Shown in pieces: positions 15,327-22,016 of a stretch of DNA of 24,882 nucleotides (the first letter of the stretch is position 1; every line of letters starts with the position of its first letter). The translations under genes and the position numbers were made by a program. The stretch spans positions 1-24,882 of the forward strand of contig WQTQ01000213.1 in assembly GCA_009786175.1 (NCBI GenBank), given 5' to 3'. The notes beneath the pieces are model-generated. The model made no database searches, had not been told where the DNA came from, and worked only from the letters and a program-made list of their open reading frames with translations. The DNA comes from Bacillota bacterium. GTDB lineage: Bacteria > Bacillota_A > Clostridia > Lachnospirales > WQUN01.

Positions 15327-15354
15327 ATTGTAACATATGGTAGAGAATTGTAAA
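15327..15354 (-). promoter_or_regulatory. Promoter for the small membrane protein
   Basis: On the minus strand TTTACA (15354-15349) and TACAAT (15332-15327) are 16 bases apart, about 75 bases upstream of the ATG at 15252. Its -35 abuts a 6-bp hairpin (TGTCGC/GCGACA at 15356-15370). Confidence 0.45.
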
Positions 15355-15385
15355 GTGTCGCAAAGCGACATTGCGGTAATTAACA

Positions 15386-15411
15386 TTTTCGTAATAAATA
15401 TTTTACGAAAA
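15386..15411. promoter_or_regulatory. 9-bp inverted repeat between two divergent promoters
   Basis: TTTTCGTAA (15386-15394) and TTACGAAAA (15403-15411) are exact reverse complements with an 8-base gap. It lies between the divergent promoters of the small membrane protein and the M23 peptidase, 12 bases before the M23 -35. Candidate operator; it could also form a weak hairpin. Confidence 0.4.
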
Positions 15412-15423
15412 CGTAACTTGCAC

Positions 15424-15452
15424 TTGACTAATTGTTTATTGTGTGATAATAT
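15424..15452 (+). promoter_or_regulatory. Promoter for the M23 peptidase
   Basis: TTGACT (15424-15429) and TAATAT (15447-15452) are 17 bases apart; an overlapping extended -10 reading (TGT + GATAAT at 15445-15450) is also possible. It lies about 40 bases before the start codon and excludes any start further upstream. Confidence 0.5.
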
Positions 15453-15495
15453 CTCTTCACTGAATAATAAATTATTAAGAAGGGATATGCAAAGT

Positions 15496-16650
15496 ATGTT
15501 TTTCAATCGTCGAAAACAAGATAACACAAATAAAAAACAAAAATATATTTCTCTTATGGTTGTTCCATCACACAACCCCCAAAAAACTCGCACTTTACGC
15601 GTACCGCGCGCACTGTTTCATGCCGTAATAATTTGCATGTTAATTGTAAGCGCGATTGTTTTGGGTTTTTATTTCCGTTCAAGCCACTTTCAACGCACAG
15701 CGCAAGATCTGCAAATGTCTTTGGGCGAAACAGAGGCCAGATATAATCAATTTCGCGTGTATGCAGAACGGGTGCAAGACAGTTTGGTTGAAGTTGCTTT
15801 GCAAATATATGATGAGTTAAATGAAACGGAAAGCCGTGCCCAATCCGCCCTTAACGAGCAAGCGCAGCGGCACCAGACAGAGTTAGAAAGTATTTTGAAC
15901 CACATTGAAGAAATTGAACGGCAAATTCGCGAGTTTGACGAAGCCCGGCAAGTAATAATAGACGGGTTAAGTACCCGTGCCGATGTAATTCCTCCGGTTG
16001 CAGCTCTTATGGCCGAGCTTATCGAATCCCAAGCGATACTTCGTGAACTTTCACTTATTCACAACCCACCGGAAAACGAACGTGTTTCAAGCGTGGGTTT
16101 TATTGCAATGGGCGGCGGCGCGGTAGAGTATGTCCCCACTACCCATTGCAAAGTTATGGAAAATTTACAGCTTTTACTGGATGAACTTTATGTACAGCGC
16201 ATGTTAATGGACTGCTTAAAATCTTACAGGGCCCGCATGGATGTGTATCTGCGTAATTTCCCAACACTGTGGCCTGTAAAAGGAACCATTTCATCGGGCT
16301 TTGGCTGGCGTGCGGACCCCTTTGGCGGCGGCGGCAGAGAACGCCACACAGGTGTGGACATTCCCGCGCCGACAGGTACAAATATCCGCGCTGCCGGTGG
16401 CGGTAAAGTTACTTTTTCCGGCTGGAGTAACGGATATGGTCAAACAATAATTATTTACCACGGCAATGGCATAAGCACTTTGTATGCCCATAATTCTCGT
16501 AATTTAGTATCCGTAGGCCAGTATGTAGAACGAGGCGATGTAATTGCTCATGTGGGCAGTACAGGACGTACTACAGGTTCCCACTTGCATTACGAGGTTA
16601 AAATTAACGGCATACATGTAGATCCTGTGTCCTTCATGTTGGAGCATTAG
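15496..16650 (+). CDS. Membrane-anchored M23 family metallopeptidase
   Basis: The 384-residue protein has a short basic cytoplasmic end, one membrane segment (about 38-60, ALFHAVIICMLIVSAIVLGFYF), a long helical coiled-coil region (about 65-190, rich in Q, E and R) and a C-terminal LytM/M23 domain (about 255-380). The zinc ligands are present: H284 and D288 in RHTGVDIP, and H363/H365 in SHLHYE. It should cut peptide cross-links of peptidoglycan or, if regulatory, act in sporulation or division as SpoIIQ/DivIVB-like M23 proteins do. The ATG at 15496 is 11 bases from GAAGGG; the in-frame ATG at 15487 is closer (2 bases) and less likely. The promoter directly ahead rules out a longer version. 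Confidence 0.87.
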   Translation: MFFNRRKQDNTNKKQKYISLMVVPSHNPQKTRTLRVPRALFHAVIICMLIVSAIVLGFYFRSSHFQRTAQDLQMSLGETEARYNQFRVYAERVQDSLVEVALQIYDELNETESRAQSALNEQAQRHQTELESILNHIEEIERQIREFDEARQVIIDGLSTRADVIPPVAALMAELIESQAILRELSLIHNPPENERVSSVGFIAMGGGAVEYVPTTHCKVMENLQLLLDELYVQRMLMDCLKSYRARMDVYLRNFPTLWPVKGTISSGFGWRADPFGGGGRERHTGVDIPAPTGTNIRAAGGGKVTFSGWSNGYGQTIIIYHGNGISTLYAHNSRNLVSVGQYVERGDVIAHVGSTGRTTGSHLHYEVKINGIHVDPVSFMLEH

Positions 16651-16677
16651 GAAAATATCACCAGTTGTATAAAAGAC

Positions 16678-16706
16678 TTGACATAGCTCCGGGAAAAGAG
16701 TATACT
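16678..16706 (+). promoter_or_regulatory. Strong promoter for tRNA-Glu
   Basis: Consensus TTGACA (16678-16683), a 17-base spacer and TATACT (16701-16706), 21 bases ahead of the tRNA. It is the best sigma-A type match in the window, as expected for a stable RNA gene. Confidence 0.8.
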
Positions 16707-16727
16707 TTCATTCGTTCGAGTTATTAC

Positions 16728-16799
16728 GGCCCGTTGGTCAAGAGGTTAAGACACGGCCCTTTCACGGCTGAAACAGGGGTTCGATTCCCCTACGGGTCA
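16728..16799 (+). tRNA. tRNA-Glu (anticodon TTC)
   Basis: A 72-base cloverleaf. The acceptor stem GGCCCGT pairs with ACGGGTC with one G-T pair. The anticodon stem CGGCC/GGCTG encloses CTTTCAC with TTC at 16761-16763. The T arm is AGGGG-TTCGATT-CCCCT. The 3' CCA is not encoded. It lies just downstream of the M23 gene under its own promoter. Confidence 0.95.
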
Positions 16800-16810
16800 A
16801 TTAGAATCAT

Positions 16811-16848
16811 AAAAATGTGCGTGTTTTCTTCGGTAAATACGCATTTTT
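16811..16848 (+). terminator. Probable intrinsic terminator of tRNA-Glu
   Basis: AAAAATG plus CGTGTTT (with a TG bulge) pairs with AAATACG plus CATTTTT around an 8-base loop; the downstream arm supplies a T5 run. The stem is AT-rich at its base and so only moderately convincing. It starts 11 bases after the tRNA. Confidence 0.5.
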
Positions 16849-16870
16849 ACTATTTAAATGTGCCAAAGAC

Positions 16871-16879
16871 TGGTATAAT
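16871..16879 (+). promoter_or_regulatory. Extended -10 promoter for tRNA-Cys
   Basis: TGG followed by consensus TATAAT (16874-16879), ending 8 bases before the tRNA. No good -35 is present, so it relies on the extended -10. Confidence 0.55.
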
Positions 16880-16887
16880 GCAAATGT

Positions 16888-16958
16888 GGTGCCATAGCCA
16901 AGTGGTAAGGCAGAGGACTGCAACTCCTTTACCCCCGGTTCAAATCCGGGTGGTACCT
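16888..16958 (+). tRNA. tRNA-Cys (anticodon GCA)
   Basis: A 71-base cloverleaf. The acceptor GGTGCCA pairs with TGGTACC with one G-T pair, and the discriminator base is T as usual for tRNA-Cys. The anticodon stem GAGGA/TCCTT encloses CTGCAAC with GCA at 16920-16922. The T arm is CCCGG-TTCAAAT-CCGGG. CCA is not encoded. Confidence 0.95.
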
Positions 16959-16971
16959 TTGTAACTAACGA

Positions 16972-17006
16972 AAGCCCGCGATCATTGATGATTGCGGGCT
17001 TTTTTT
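16972..17006 (+). terminator. Intrinsic terminator after tRNA-Cys
   Basis: AGCCCGCGATCAT pairs with ATGATTGCGGGCT (13 bp, one G-T pair, 2-base loop), followed by a run of T residues to 17006. This is the clearest rho-independent terminator in the window. Confidence 0.92.
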
Positions 17007-17073
17007 AATCGCAGAATAATTCTGTGCCTTGCCGGAAACAGTATAAATAAAGCTATTTTGAAGGAGTTTTACA

Positions 17074-18282
17074 ATGTTTGAAAAGCTGGTGTTTCTTATT
17101 ATGATTGCATTTTACATCCCTGCATCTGCCAATACGGTACTGGCAGAGGAGCATCATTTGGAGGAGCATATTGTTGATAAATTTGGTGTGGAGTTTGCGC
17201 AAAACTATTTCCTGGCATGTTTGACCCATGACCGGATGTGGGAACTGTTCCCCCGTTCGGCAGAGGGTGAGCTTCTTTATCCGGCATACTATGGCGGGCA
17301 CTTTTTCTGTGACAAAGGCCGATTTGTTTTTGCTGTGGTCGAACCGCTTATGGAGGACGCAAAATCCGGGATTTTTTCTAACTTGTTCCACATGGATGGG
17401 ATTGATGTGCGGGCTGTAGAATTTTCTTATAAAGAGCTTATTTCTACACGGGATGCAATTTGCAATTATGTTTCCAATAATCCGGATAGTAATATGAAAA
17501 TTACAACATGGGGGATCGATTTTTCCAATAACATTGTTGTCGTGTATTTGCACGAGTTAACCGCAGAGACGGAAGCGGAGTTTCGCCGAGAGGTTGTTGA
17601 CTCGCCTATGATAAAGCTGCAGCAGGGAAACCCTGTTGGGGTACCTGTTGCAAAGGATGACAATGAGACCGGAAGCGCAGATGTGGCGCATTTACAACCG
17701 GGTGTACGCATTTATGTCGGCAGCTATGGGTTTTCTGCCGGATACCCGGCGGCCCGGGGGCAGGCCGCGGGTTTTGTAACGGCACTTCACGGCCTTCCGC
17801 TTGACGGTGATGATGTTCGTCTGGGCTCTTCCAGTGGGCAAGTGGTCGGTGAGGTTACAGGACCTATTCGTTTCGAAGGCCCTGTGGATGGGGCGTTTGT
17901 TGTGCTTAGTCAATCTGATATTGACAGGAGCGCAGACAGCCTAATGTTACTTTACAACGGGCCGCGCCCCTCCCAGGGAATGATACTTGCTTCCGTAAGT
18001 ACGCCGCCTAACGGGGTTATGCGTACCCAACGGAATATAGTTGTAACAAATGCTCATTTTAGCGCGAACATGGGCGGAGGCTTGGTGCTTACGGATATGA
18101 TACAAACTAACGGACATGCCGTTTATGGTGAAAGCGGAGGGCTTGTTTTCCGTCCCGCAGGCAGCGAAGCGCAAGTTAAGGGCGTAATTGTTGGGTCAGA
18201 AATTGGGTCCGCAACCGGTGAGAATATGTTTTTTTCATGGTGGGAAGAAATTAACCGTACGATAAATGTGACTCAGCCTTAG
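17074..18282 (+). CDS. Secreted S1-type (chymotrypsin-fold) serine protease
   Basis: The 402-residue protein has a signal peptide (about 1-24), a region of about 160 residues that looks like a propeptide, and a C-terminal catalytic domain (about 205-400). The triad can be placed at H239 in GFVTALHG, D272 in GPVDGAFVVL and S354 in YGESGGLVF, where GESGG replaces the usual GDSGG. The YGFSAGYPAARG segment before the His resembles streptogrisin/alpha-lytic-type proteases, which are also made with long N-terminal pro-regions. It should act outside the cell; the substrate is unknown. AAGGAG is 7 bases before the ATG. It follows the tRNA-Cys terminator, so it has its own promoter, possibly near TATAAA at 17042. 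A CAGAAT/ATTCTG inverted repeat at 17012-17024 may be an operator. Confidence 0.75.
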   Translation: MFEKLVFLIMIAFYIPASANTVLAEEHHLEEHIVDKFGVEFAQNYFLACLTHDRMWELFPRSAEGELLYPAYYGGHFFCDKGRFVFAVVEPLMEDAKSGIFSNLFHMDGIDVRAVEFSYKELISTRDAICNYVSNNPDSNMKITTWGIDFSNNIVVVYLHELTAETEAEFRREVVDSPMIKLQQGNPVGVPVAKDDNETGSADVAHLQPGVRIYVGSYGFSAGYPAARGQAAGFVTALHGLPLDGDDVRLGSSSGQVVGEVTGPIRFEGPVDGAFVVLSQSDIDRSADSLMLLYNGPRPSQGMILASVSTPPNGVMRTQRNIVVTNAHFSANMGGGLVLTDMIQTNGHAVYGESGGLVFRPAGSEAQVKGVIVGSEIGSATGENMFFSWWEEINRTINVTQP

Positions 18283-19100
18283 CTTGCTCTGCTTAACCAA
18301 TCCTTTAGGTGAAAGTTAAAAGCGTCCGGGTTTTCTATTTGCATTAAAGGGCCTACGCCGTCCAATGAAACAAAGGTTAGGCGTGGTAAATGTTTTAGCA
18401 GGTTCCAGGAATCTTCATATCCCGCGCTGTCGTCTTGCCGTCCTGTAAAAACGGTAATAGGGTTTGAGAATTGTAAATTTTTAAGCTCTGTATCAAAGGT
18501 AAAAGCATAGCCATTTTTGCGATAATTTTCGCAAAATGTTTTGTCGGTTAACCTATACGCAGGCAGAATCTCGGTTTTATATCTGTGCCATGTTTCTTTT
18601 GTCATTACAACGCCTTCGTCAAAAAAATAATCAGAATTTTCGATATTCTGGCTTTCGACAAACTCCTCAATGCCGTCCTCTTCAAACGTGTCCACTCCGT
18701 CCGGGGTGTTACGCTTTGTAGAGTCCGGCACGGTGCAGGGGTTGAATAAAAACATGCCGTCTATGTTCATATCCCCGCCGTACGCCATGCCAAGTGACAT
18801 GTAGCAGCCGTAGGATGCGGCTATTATCAAAAAGCCTTCATTACCAATTATGCCGGATATAAACTTTTTAAGTGTGTCCAACATAATGTCGGCGTTTTTA
18901 ATCCATTCCCTTGCAGGGGTTTTGCCCATGCCGGGCATGTCTAAATATATCCGCCGGTAGCCGGGTGTATTTGCGAAAAACGGTTCAAGGCAGCCTTTCA
19001 TAAGGCCATGGTCTTCCGTAAACCTGTGCAGACACAAAACGGGTTTACCCTCGCCATATTCTTCGTAGTAAACAGGTAAATCGTTAATCATGTATTCCAT
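18279..19100 (-). CDS. Alpha/beta-hydrolase fold protein with a degraded active site
   Basis: The 273-residue protein has the alpha/beta hydrolase layout: KPVLCLH (19-25), RRIYLDMPGMGKTP (49-62), a nucleophile elbow AASYGCY with S96, and an acid-containing FTGRQDD (218-224). Several hallmarks are altered. The HG oxyanion motif reads HR (25-26), the elbow Gly after SYG is Cys99, and the expected catalytic His in a GH-x-x-QIEN context reads GPLMQIEN (Pro251). The Arg and Pro changes are each one base from the expected codon. It may be a non-catalytic paralogue or a decaying gene, though the frame is intact. The start at 19100 has GGGGAG 7 bases upstream. It overlaps the serine hydrolase end by 13 bases, so the two are coupled. 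Confidence 0.8.
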   Translation of the reverse strand: MEYMINDLPVYYEEYGEGKPVLCLHRFTEDHGLMKGCLEPFFANTPGYRRIYLDMPGMGKTPAREWIKNADIMLDTLKKFISGIIGNEGFLIIAASYGCYMSLGMAYGGDMNIDGMFLFNPCTVPDSTKRNTPDGVDTFEEDGIEEFVESQNIENSDYFFDEGVVMTKETWHRYKTEILPAYRLTDKTFCENYRKNGYAFTFDTELKNLQFSNPITVFTGRQDDSAGYEDSWNLLKHLPRLTFVSLDGVGPLMQIENPDAFNFHLKDWLSRAS

Positions 19101-20227
19101 AGCATTTCTCCCCTTTTGCAAATTTCCATTTCCACTGCTTCAAGCAGCGGGAAAAGGTTTAGTTGTGTGTTCCCCAGCGCAGAAACAACAATTTTTTGCT
19201 TGGGGAAGTAAGCCGTTACAAAATCTACACCAGAGTCCCCGCCTACGGCATAGTAATAGTAGACTTCACCGTCTTTGTTACAGAACAGATAAACCCCAAG
19301 GCCGTAATACCCGTCGCCGACTAAGACGGTGTTATCATCTGTGTTGTTTACATCATCGTTGTCATCGTCGTTGTCATCGTCATCCTCGCTGCCAAAGTTT
19401 GTGGAAATTTGAGATTTTAGAAATGTTTGAGTCATTTCTTCGGAAAGGATTACATTTGAAGCAATGGCATTCCAAAGCTTGTGTATATCTTCCGCGCAGG
19501 TGAATATTCCGCCGTCGGAACCGCCCAAGACCGGCAAGCTAAAAATATTTGTGTGCCACTCGCCTGTTTCGTCGTCTTTCATATAGCCGTATGCCGTATT
19601 GGCGGGCAGCGAATCCATACGGTAAAAACCCGTGCGTACAAGGCTGCAGGGCTTTACTATGTTGTCGGTTACATATTGTTGATAAGAAAGCCCGCTTGCG
19701 GCTTCTACCACCAGCCCCAGCAAAACAAAGCCGGAATTGGAGTAACTGTACCTTGTGCCCGGTTTAAATTTTGGCGGTAAAGGTGTGATCATTTGCAAAT
19801 AATACTCAAGCCGTTCCCACAAATATACAGGGTACTTGTCGTACAGGGCCTTTAATTTTTCTGTACATTCATCGTCTTCTTCGTCGATGTAATCGCCAAC
19901 GCCGGACGTGTGGGTAAGCAAGTGCCGGACCGTTACGTCTCTGTCAATTTGCCCTAAATCGTAGGACAGGATGTCACAAAGCTTGTCCTGCAGCGATATT
20001 TTTTTGTCATCGATAAGTTTGCACACTGCCAGGCCGGTAAACAGTTTTGTACCGGAAGCTATGCCAAAGGCGGTATCTACGTTATTCACCAGCTCTTCGC
20101 TGCGGTTCCGGTAGCCGCCGCATTTTTCAAATATAACGCCCAAGGGGCCACGTATGGAAAATACGCCGGAAAATTTACTTCTGTTTTGCCAATCTTGCCA
20201 AATTTTTTCTAAATTTGTAATGTTCAT
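19088..20227 (-). CDS. Serine hydrolase of the beta-lactamase (class C-like) family
   Basis: The 379-residue protein is of the beta-lactamase / penicillin-binding esterase family (PF00144). The catalytic SxxK is S58-G-T-K61 in FGIASGTKLFTG, and the YSN motif is at 162-164 in RYSYSNSGF. The RHLLTHTSGVGDY landmark is at 101-113, and VGGDSGVDF may stand in for the third motif. There is no signal peptide, so it is probably cytoplasmic; members include D-aminopeptidases and esterases rather than true antibiotic-resistance enzymes. An acidic insert at 281-299 (mostly D and N) is encoded by tandem repeats and is not part of the usual fold. AAGGAG lies 10 bases before the ATG. The alpha/beta hydrolase follows with a 13-base overlap. 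Confidence 0.85.
   Translation of the reverse strand: MNITNLEKIWQDWQNRSKFSGVFSIRGPLGVIFEKCGGYRNRSEELVNNVDTAFGIASGTKLFTGLAVCKLIDDKKISLQDKLCDILSYDLGQIDRDVTVRHLLTHTSGVGDYIDEEDDECTEKLKALYDKYPVYLWERLEYYLQMITPLPPKFKPGTRYSYSNSGFVLLGLVVEAASGLSYQQYVTDNIVKPCSLVRTGFYRMDSLPANTAYGYMKDDETGEWHTNIFSLPVLGGSDGGIFTCAEDIHKLWNAIASNVILSEEMTQTFLKSQISTNFGSEDDDDNDDDNDDVNNTDDNTVLVGDGYYGLGVYLFCNKDGEVYYYYAVGGDSGVDFVTAYFPKQKIVVSALGNTQLNLFPLLEAVEMEICKRGEMLWNT
19356..19379. repeat. Two tandem 12-bp repeats encoding the acidic insert
   Basis: TCGTTGTCATCG occurs twice in perfect tandem and continues as degenerate GTCATC units between 19331 and 19387. On the coding strand it gives Asp/Asn-rich residues 281-299 of the serine hydrolase. 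The 12-base unit keeps the reading frame, so its copy number may vary among strains. Confidence 0.7.
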
Positions 20228-20259
20228 CTCTGATTTTCTCCTTATGTTATGTTAATTTT

Positions 20260-20279
20260 ACCCCCTGATATCAGGGGGT
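20260..20279. repeat. 20-bp perfect palindrome, copy 2 of a repeated element
   Basis: ACCCCCTGATATCAGGGGGT, identical to the inner 20 bases of the palindrome at 9972-9995. Here it lies between divergent genes, ahead of the serine hydrolase start, so it cannot be a terminator of either neighbour. A second, unrelated hairpin follows at 20306. Confidence 0.75.
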
Positions 20280-20305
20280 GTGTAAATGACGGTGCGTAAA
20301 TAAAA

Positions 20306-20324
20306 TAGCCCCATTTGGGGGCTA
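20306..20324. other. 7-bp stem-loop in a divergent intergenic region
   Basis: TAGCCCC and GGGGCTA flank a 5-base loop. The region 20228-20456 between the divergent serine hydrolase and MBL genes thus holds two strong stem-loops within 65 bases. Neither is followed by a T run. No clear promoter for the MBL gene could be placed; -10-like sequence is present near 20419-20424. Confidence 0.5.
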
Positions 20325-20456
20325 AGTAAAGGTAAAATTTGATTATAACCAACTTGTACAGTTTTTTCTTCTTATGTTTTTTCTGTAAAGGACTTCCTTT
20401 CTTGTACGTTTTGTAATATATTATCAAAAACGAATGAGCAAGAAGAGAGGAAAATT

Positions 20457-21230
20457 ATGAGCTATTACACAGTTAAGAAAATTTACCCATGGTTGTACAG
20501 TATCTTTGACCCGCAGCATGTGTATTGTTACCTGATTGCAGGCGAAAAAACTGCCTTGCTTTACGACACAGCCTACGGCATAGGCTGCCTGGACGAAGCC
20601 GTGCGTACGGTATGTGACCTGCCCTATGAAGTTGTGCTTAGCCATGGGCATATCGACCATGTAAACGGCGCGTCCCAATTTGAGGAAGTGTGGATTCACT
20701 CGGACGATGTAAATTTGTGCCTACAACACTCTTCGGATGAATTTAGGCGTGGCATAGCCGAAAGCCCAACAGTTCCTGCAGGTTTTGACAAAGACAAGTT
20801 TATTGCCGCAGGCGCGGGCAATTTCAAAATGCTTGAAGACGGTAAAATCTTTGACCTGGGTGGGCTAACTGTAGAAGTTGTACCAATGGAAGGCCATACC
20901 GGCGGCTCTATCGGCTTGCTGATACGTGAGCATAAAGTTTTGTTGGACAGCGATGCGGCAAACCATCATATTTGGATGTTTTTAGAGGAAAGCCTGGAGA
21001 TCAACGCATACATTTCCATGCTAAAGCGTGTCAAAGAGCTGGATTTTGATACATTCTTCGTTGGACATTCTGATGCCGAACGCCCGAAATCTGATTTTGA
21101 AAAGTTTATTGCTGTGGCGGAAAATATAGATATAGAAAAATCTACACCGTACGAGGTAATGCCGGAACTTAGCGGACATGTATACACAGAAGGTGATGTT
21201 TCCATAGTGTTTATTCCGAAGAAATTGTAG
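20457..21230 (+). CDS. MBL-fold metallo-hydrolase
   Basis: The 257-residue protein has the binuclear metal motif HGHIDH (63-68), followed by EGHTGGSIGLLI with a further His, LLDSDAANHH with the bridging Asp, and FFVGHSDAERP with the last His. All metal ligands of an active metallo-beta-lactamase-fold hydrolase appear present. There is no signal peptide. The substrate is unknown; the fold includes glyoxalase II-, lactonase- and phosphodiesterase-type enzymes. AGAGG lies 6 bases before the ATG. One base separates its stop from the response regulator start, tying it to a two-component system. Confidence 0.85.
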   Translation: MSYYTVKKIYPWLYSIFDPQHVYCYLIAGEKTALLYDTAYGIGCLDEAVRTVCDLPYEVVLSHGHIDHVNGASQFEEVWIHSDDVNLCLQHSSDEFRRGIAESPTVPAGFDKDKFIAAGAGNFKMLEDGKIFDLGGLTVEVVPMEGHTGGSIGLLIREHKVLLDSDAANHHIWMFLEESLEINAYISMLKRVKELDFDTFFVGHSDAERPKSDFEKFIAVAENIDIEKSTPYEVMPELSGHVYTEGDVSIVFIPKKL

Positions 21231-21231
21231 T

Positions 21232-21942
21232 ATGCGGATTGCTGTTTGTGATGACGAAAAGGAGCAAATTGCTTACTTGCGAAAAATTACAGAAAAATGG
21301 GTACAGGAACATGGCATTTCGGCGGTTATAAGCGAATTTGACAGTGCAGAGGCATTTTTATTTGACTGGACGCCCAATAAGTTTGATATATTACTGTTGG
21401 ATGTACAGATGCATGAAAAAGATGGGGTGACATTGGCGCAAGAGATACGGGAAGCAGACCGGAGGCTTATAATAGTTTTCATTACCGGCTATGACGATTA
21501 CATGTGCATGGGTTATGAAGTTTCTGCCCTGCATTATCTGATGAAGCCTGTCGCGGAAGAAAAATTACGGGATGTTTTAGGCCGCGCCGGGAATTTGTTA
21601 GTAGAAGCACCGCGCATGATTGGGTTTAATACTGTAGCGGGTGTAATCCGTTTGAAGGCAGATGATATTTTATATGCGGAAATGTTTTCCCATTACGCAG
21701 AAGTTTACACATTGGCTCAGGCCGTGCGGGTAAAGACAACAATGGGTGACTTACAGCATCTGCTAGGCGACGGGTTTTTCCGTTGCCACCGTTCATACAT
21801 TGTTGGTATGGCCCATGTGGAGAGAATTACCAGAGTGGGGATGCTCCTCGATAATGGGAAGACTGTGCCCCTTTCGCGTAAGTTGTATGATGCAGCGTAT
21901 AAGGCATTTATGGAATACAATTTCAAGGGTGATGTTACATGA
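21232..21942 (+). CDS. LytTR-family response regulator (AgrA-like)
   Basis: The 236-residue protein has a receiver domain (about 1-120): acidic pair D7-D8, phospho-acceptor D57 in LLLDVQM, and K105 in HYLMKP. A LytTR DNA-binding domain follows (about 138-232), with FNTVAGVIRLKADDILYAE, FFRCHRSYIVGM and VPLSRKLY. LytTR regulators bind direct repeats and often control toxins, bacteriocins or quorum-type behaviour. No strong ribosome binding site precedes the ATG; it starts 1 base after the MBL stop, suggesting translational coupling. Its TGA overlaps the ATG of the kinase frame (ATGA at 21939-21942). Confidence 0.92.
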   Translation: MRIAVCDDEKEQIAYLRKITEKWVQEHGISAVISEFDSAEAFLFDWTPNKFDILLLDVQMHEKDGVTLAQEIREADRRLIIVFITGYDDYMCMGYEVSALHYLMKPVAEEKLRDVLGRAGNLLVEAPRMIGFNTVAGVIRLKADDILYAEMFSHYAEVYTLAQAVRVKTTMGDLQHLLGDGFFRCHRSYIVGMAHVERITRVGMLLDNGKTVPLSRKLYDAAYKAFMEYNFKGDVT

Positions 21943-22004
21943 TGTGGGTTGTTGTTTTTCTGTGTCTTTTGGCTGTTGCAGGCGGGATAATTTGTTTGCG
22001 TTAG
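21939..22004 (+). pseudogene. N-terminal membrane segment of the GHKL kinase, cut off by an in-frame TAG
   Basis: An ATG overlapping the response regulator stop (ATGA) opens a 21-residue segment, MMWVVVFLCLLAVAGGIICLR, that looks like a membrane anchor. It is followed at 22002-22004 by TAG. The frame then continues without a break through YAISLADKRIAAFQ into the GHKL kinase. In typical kinases of this kind, membrane helix and catalytic part are one protein joined by such a linker. So either this is a recent nonsense mutation, a sequencing error, or the amber codon is read through. A one-base change of TAG to TAT, CAG or AAG would restore the frame. Confidence 0.65.
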
Positions 22005-22016
22005 TATGCTATTTCC

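Noticed and set aside
15337..15495. A longer N terminus for the M23 peptidase
   Set aside because: It would start upstream of the probable promoter and adds a sequence without family features.
16888..16958. tRNA-Cys as the attachment site of a genomic island
   Set aside because: No tRNA fragment repeat was seen downstream, and the only recombinase is a serine type near 22.8-24.5 kb, which does not normally use tRNA genes.
20351..20412. ACAGTTTTT and TACGTTTTG as LytTR-type direct repeats ahead of the MBL gene
   Set aside because: The spacing (about 48 bases) is far from the usual spacing of LytTR sites and the matches are poor.
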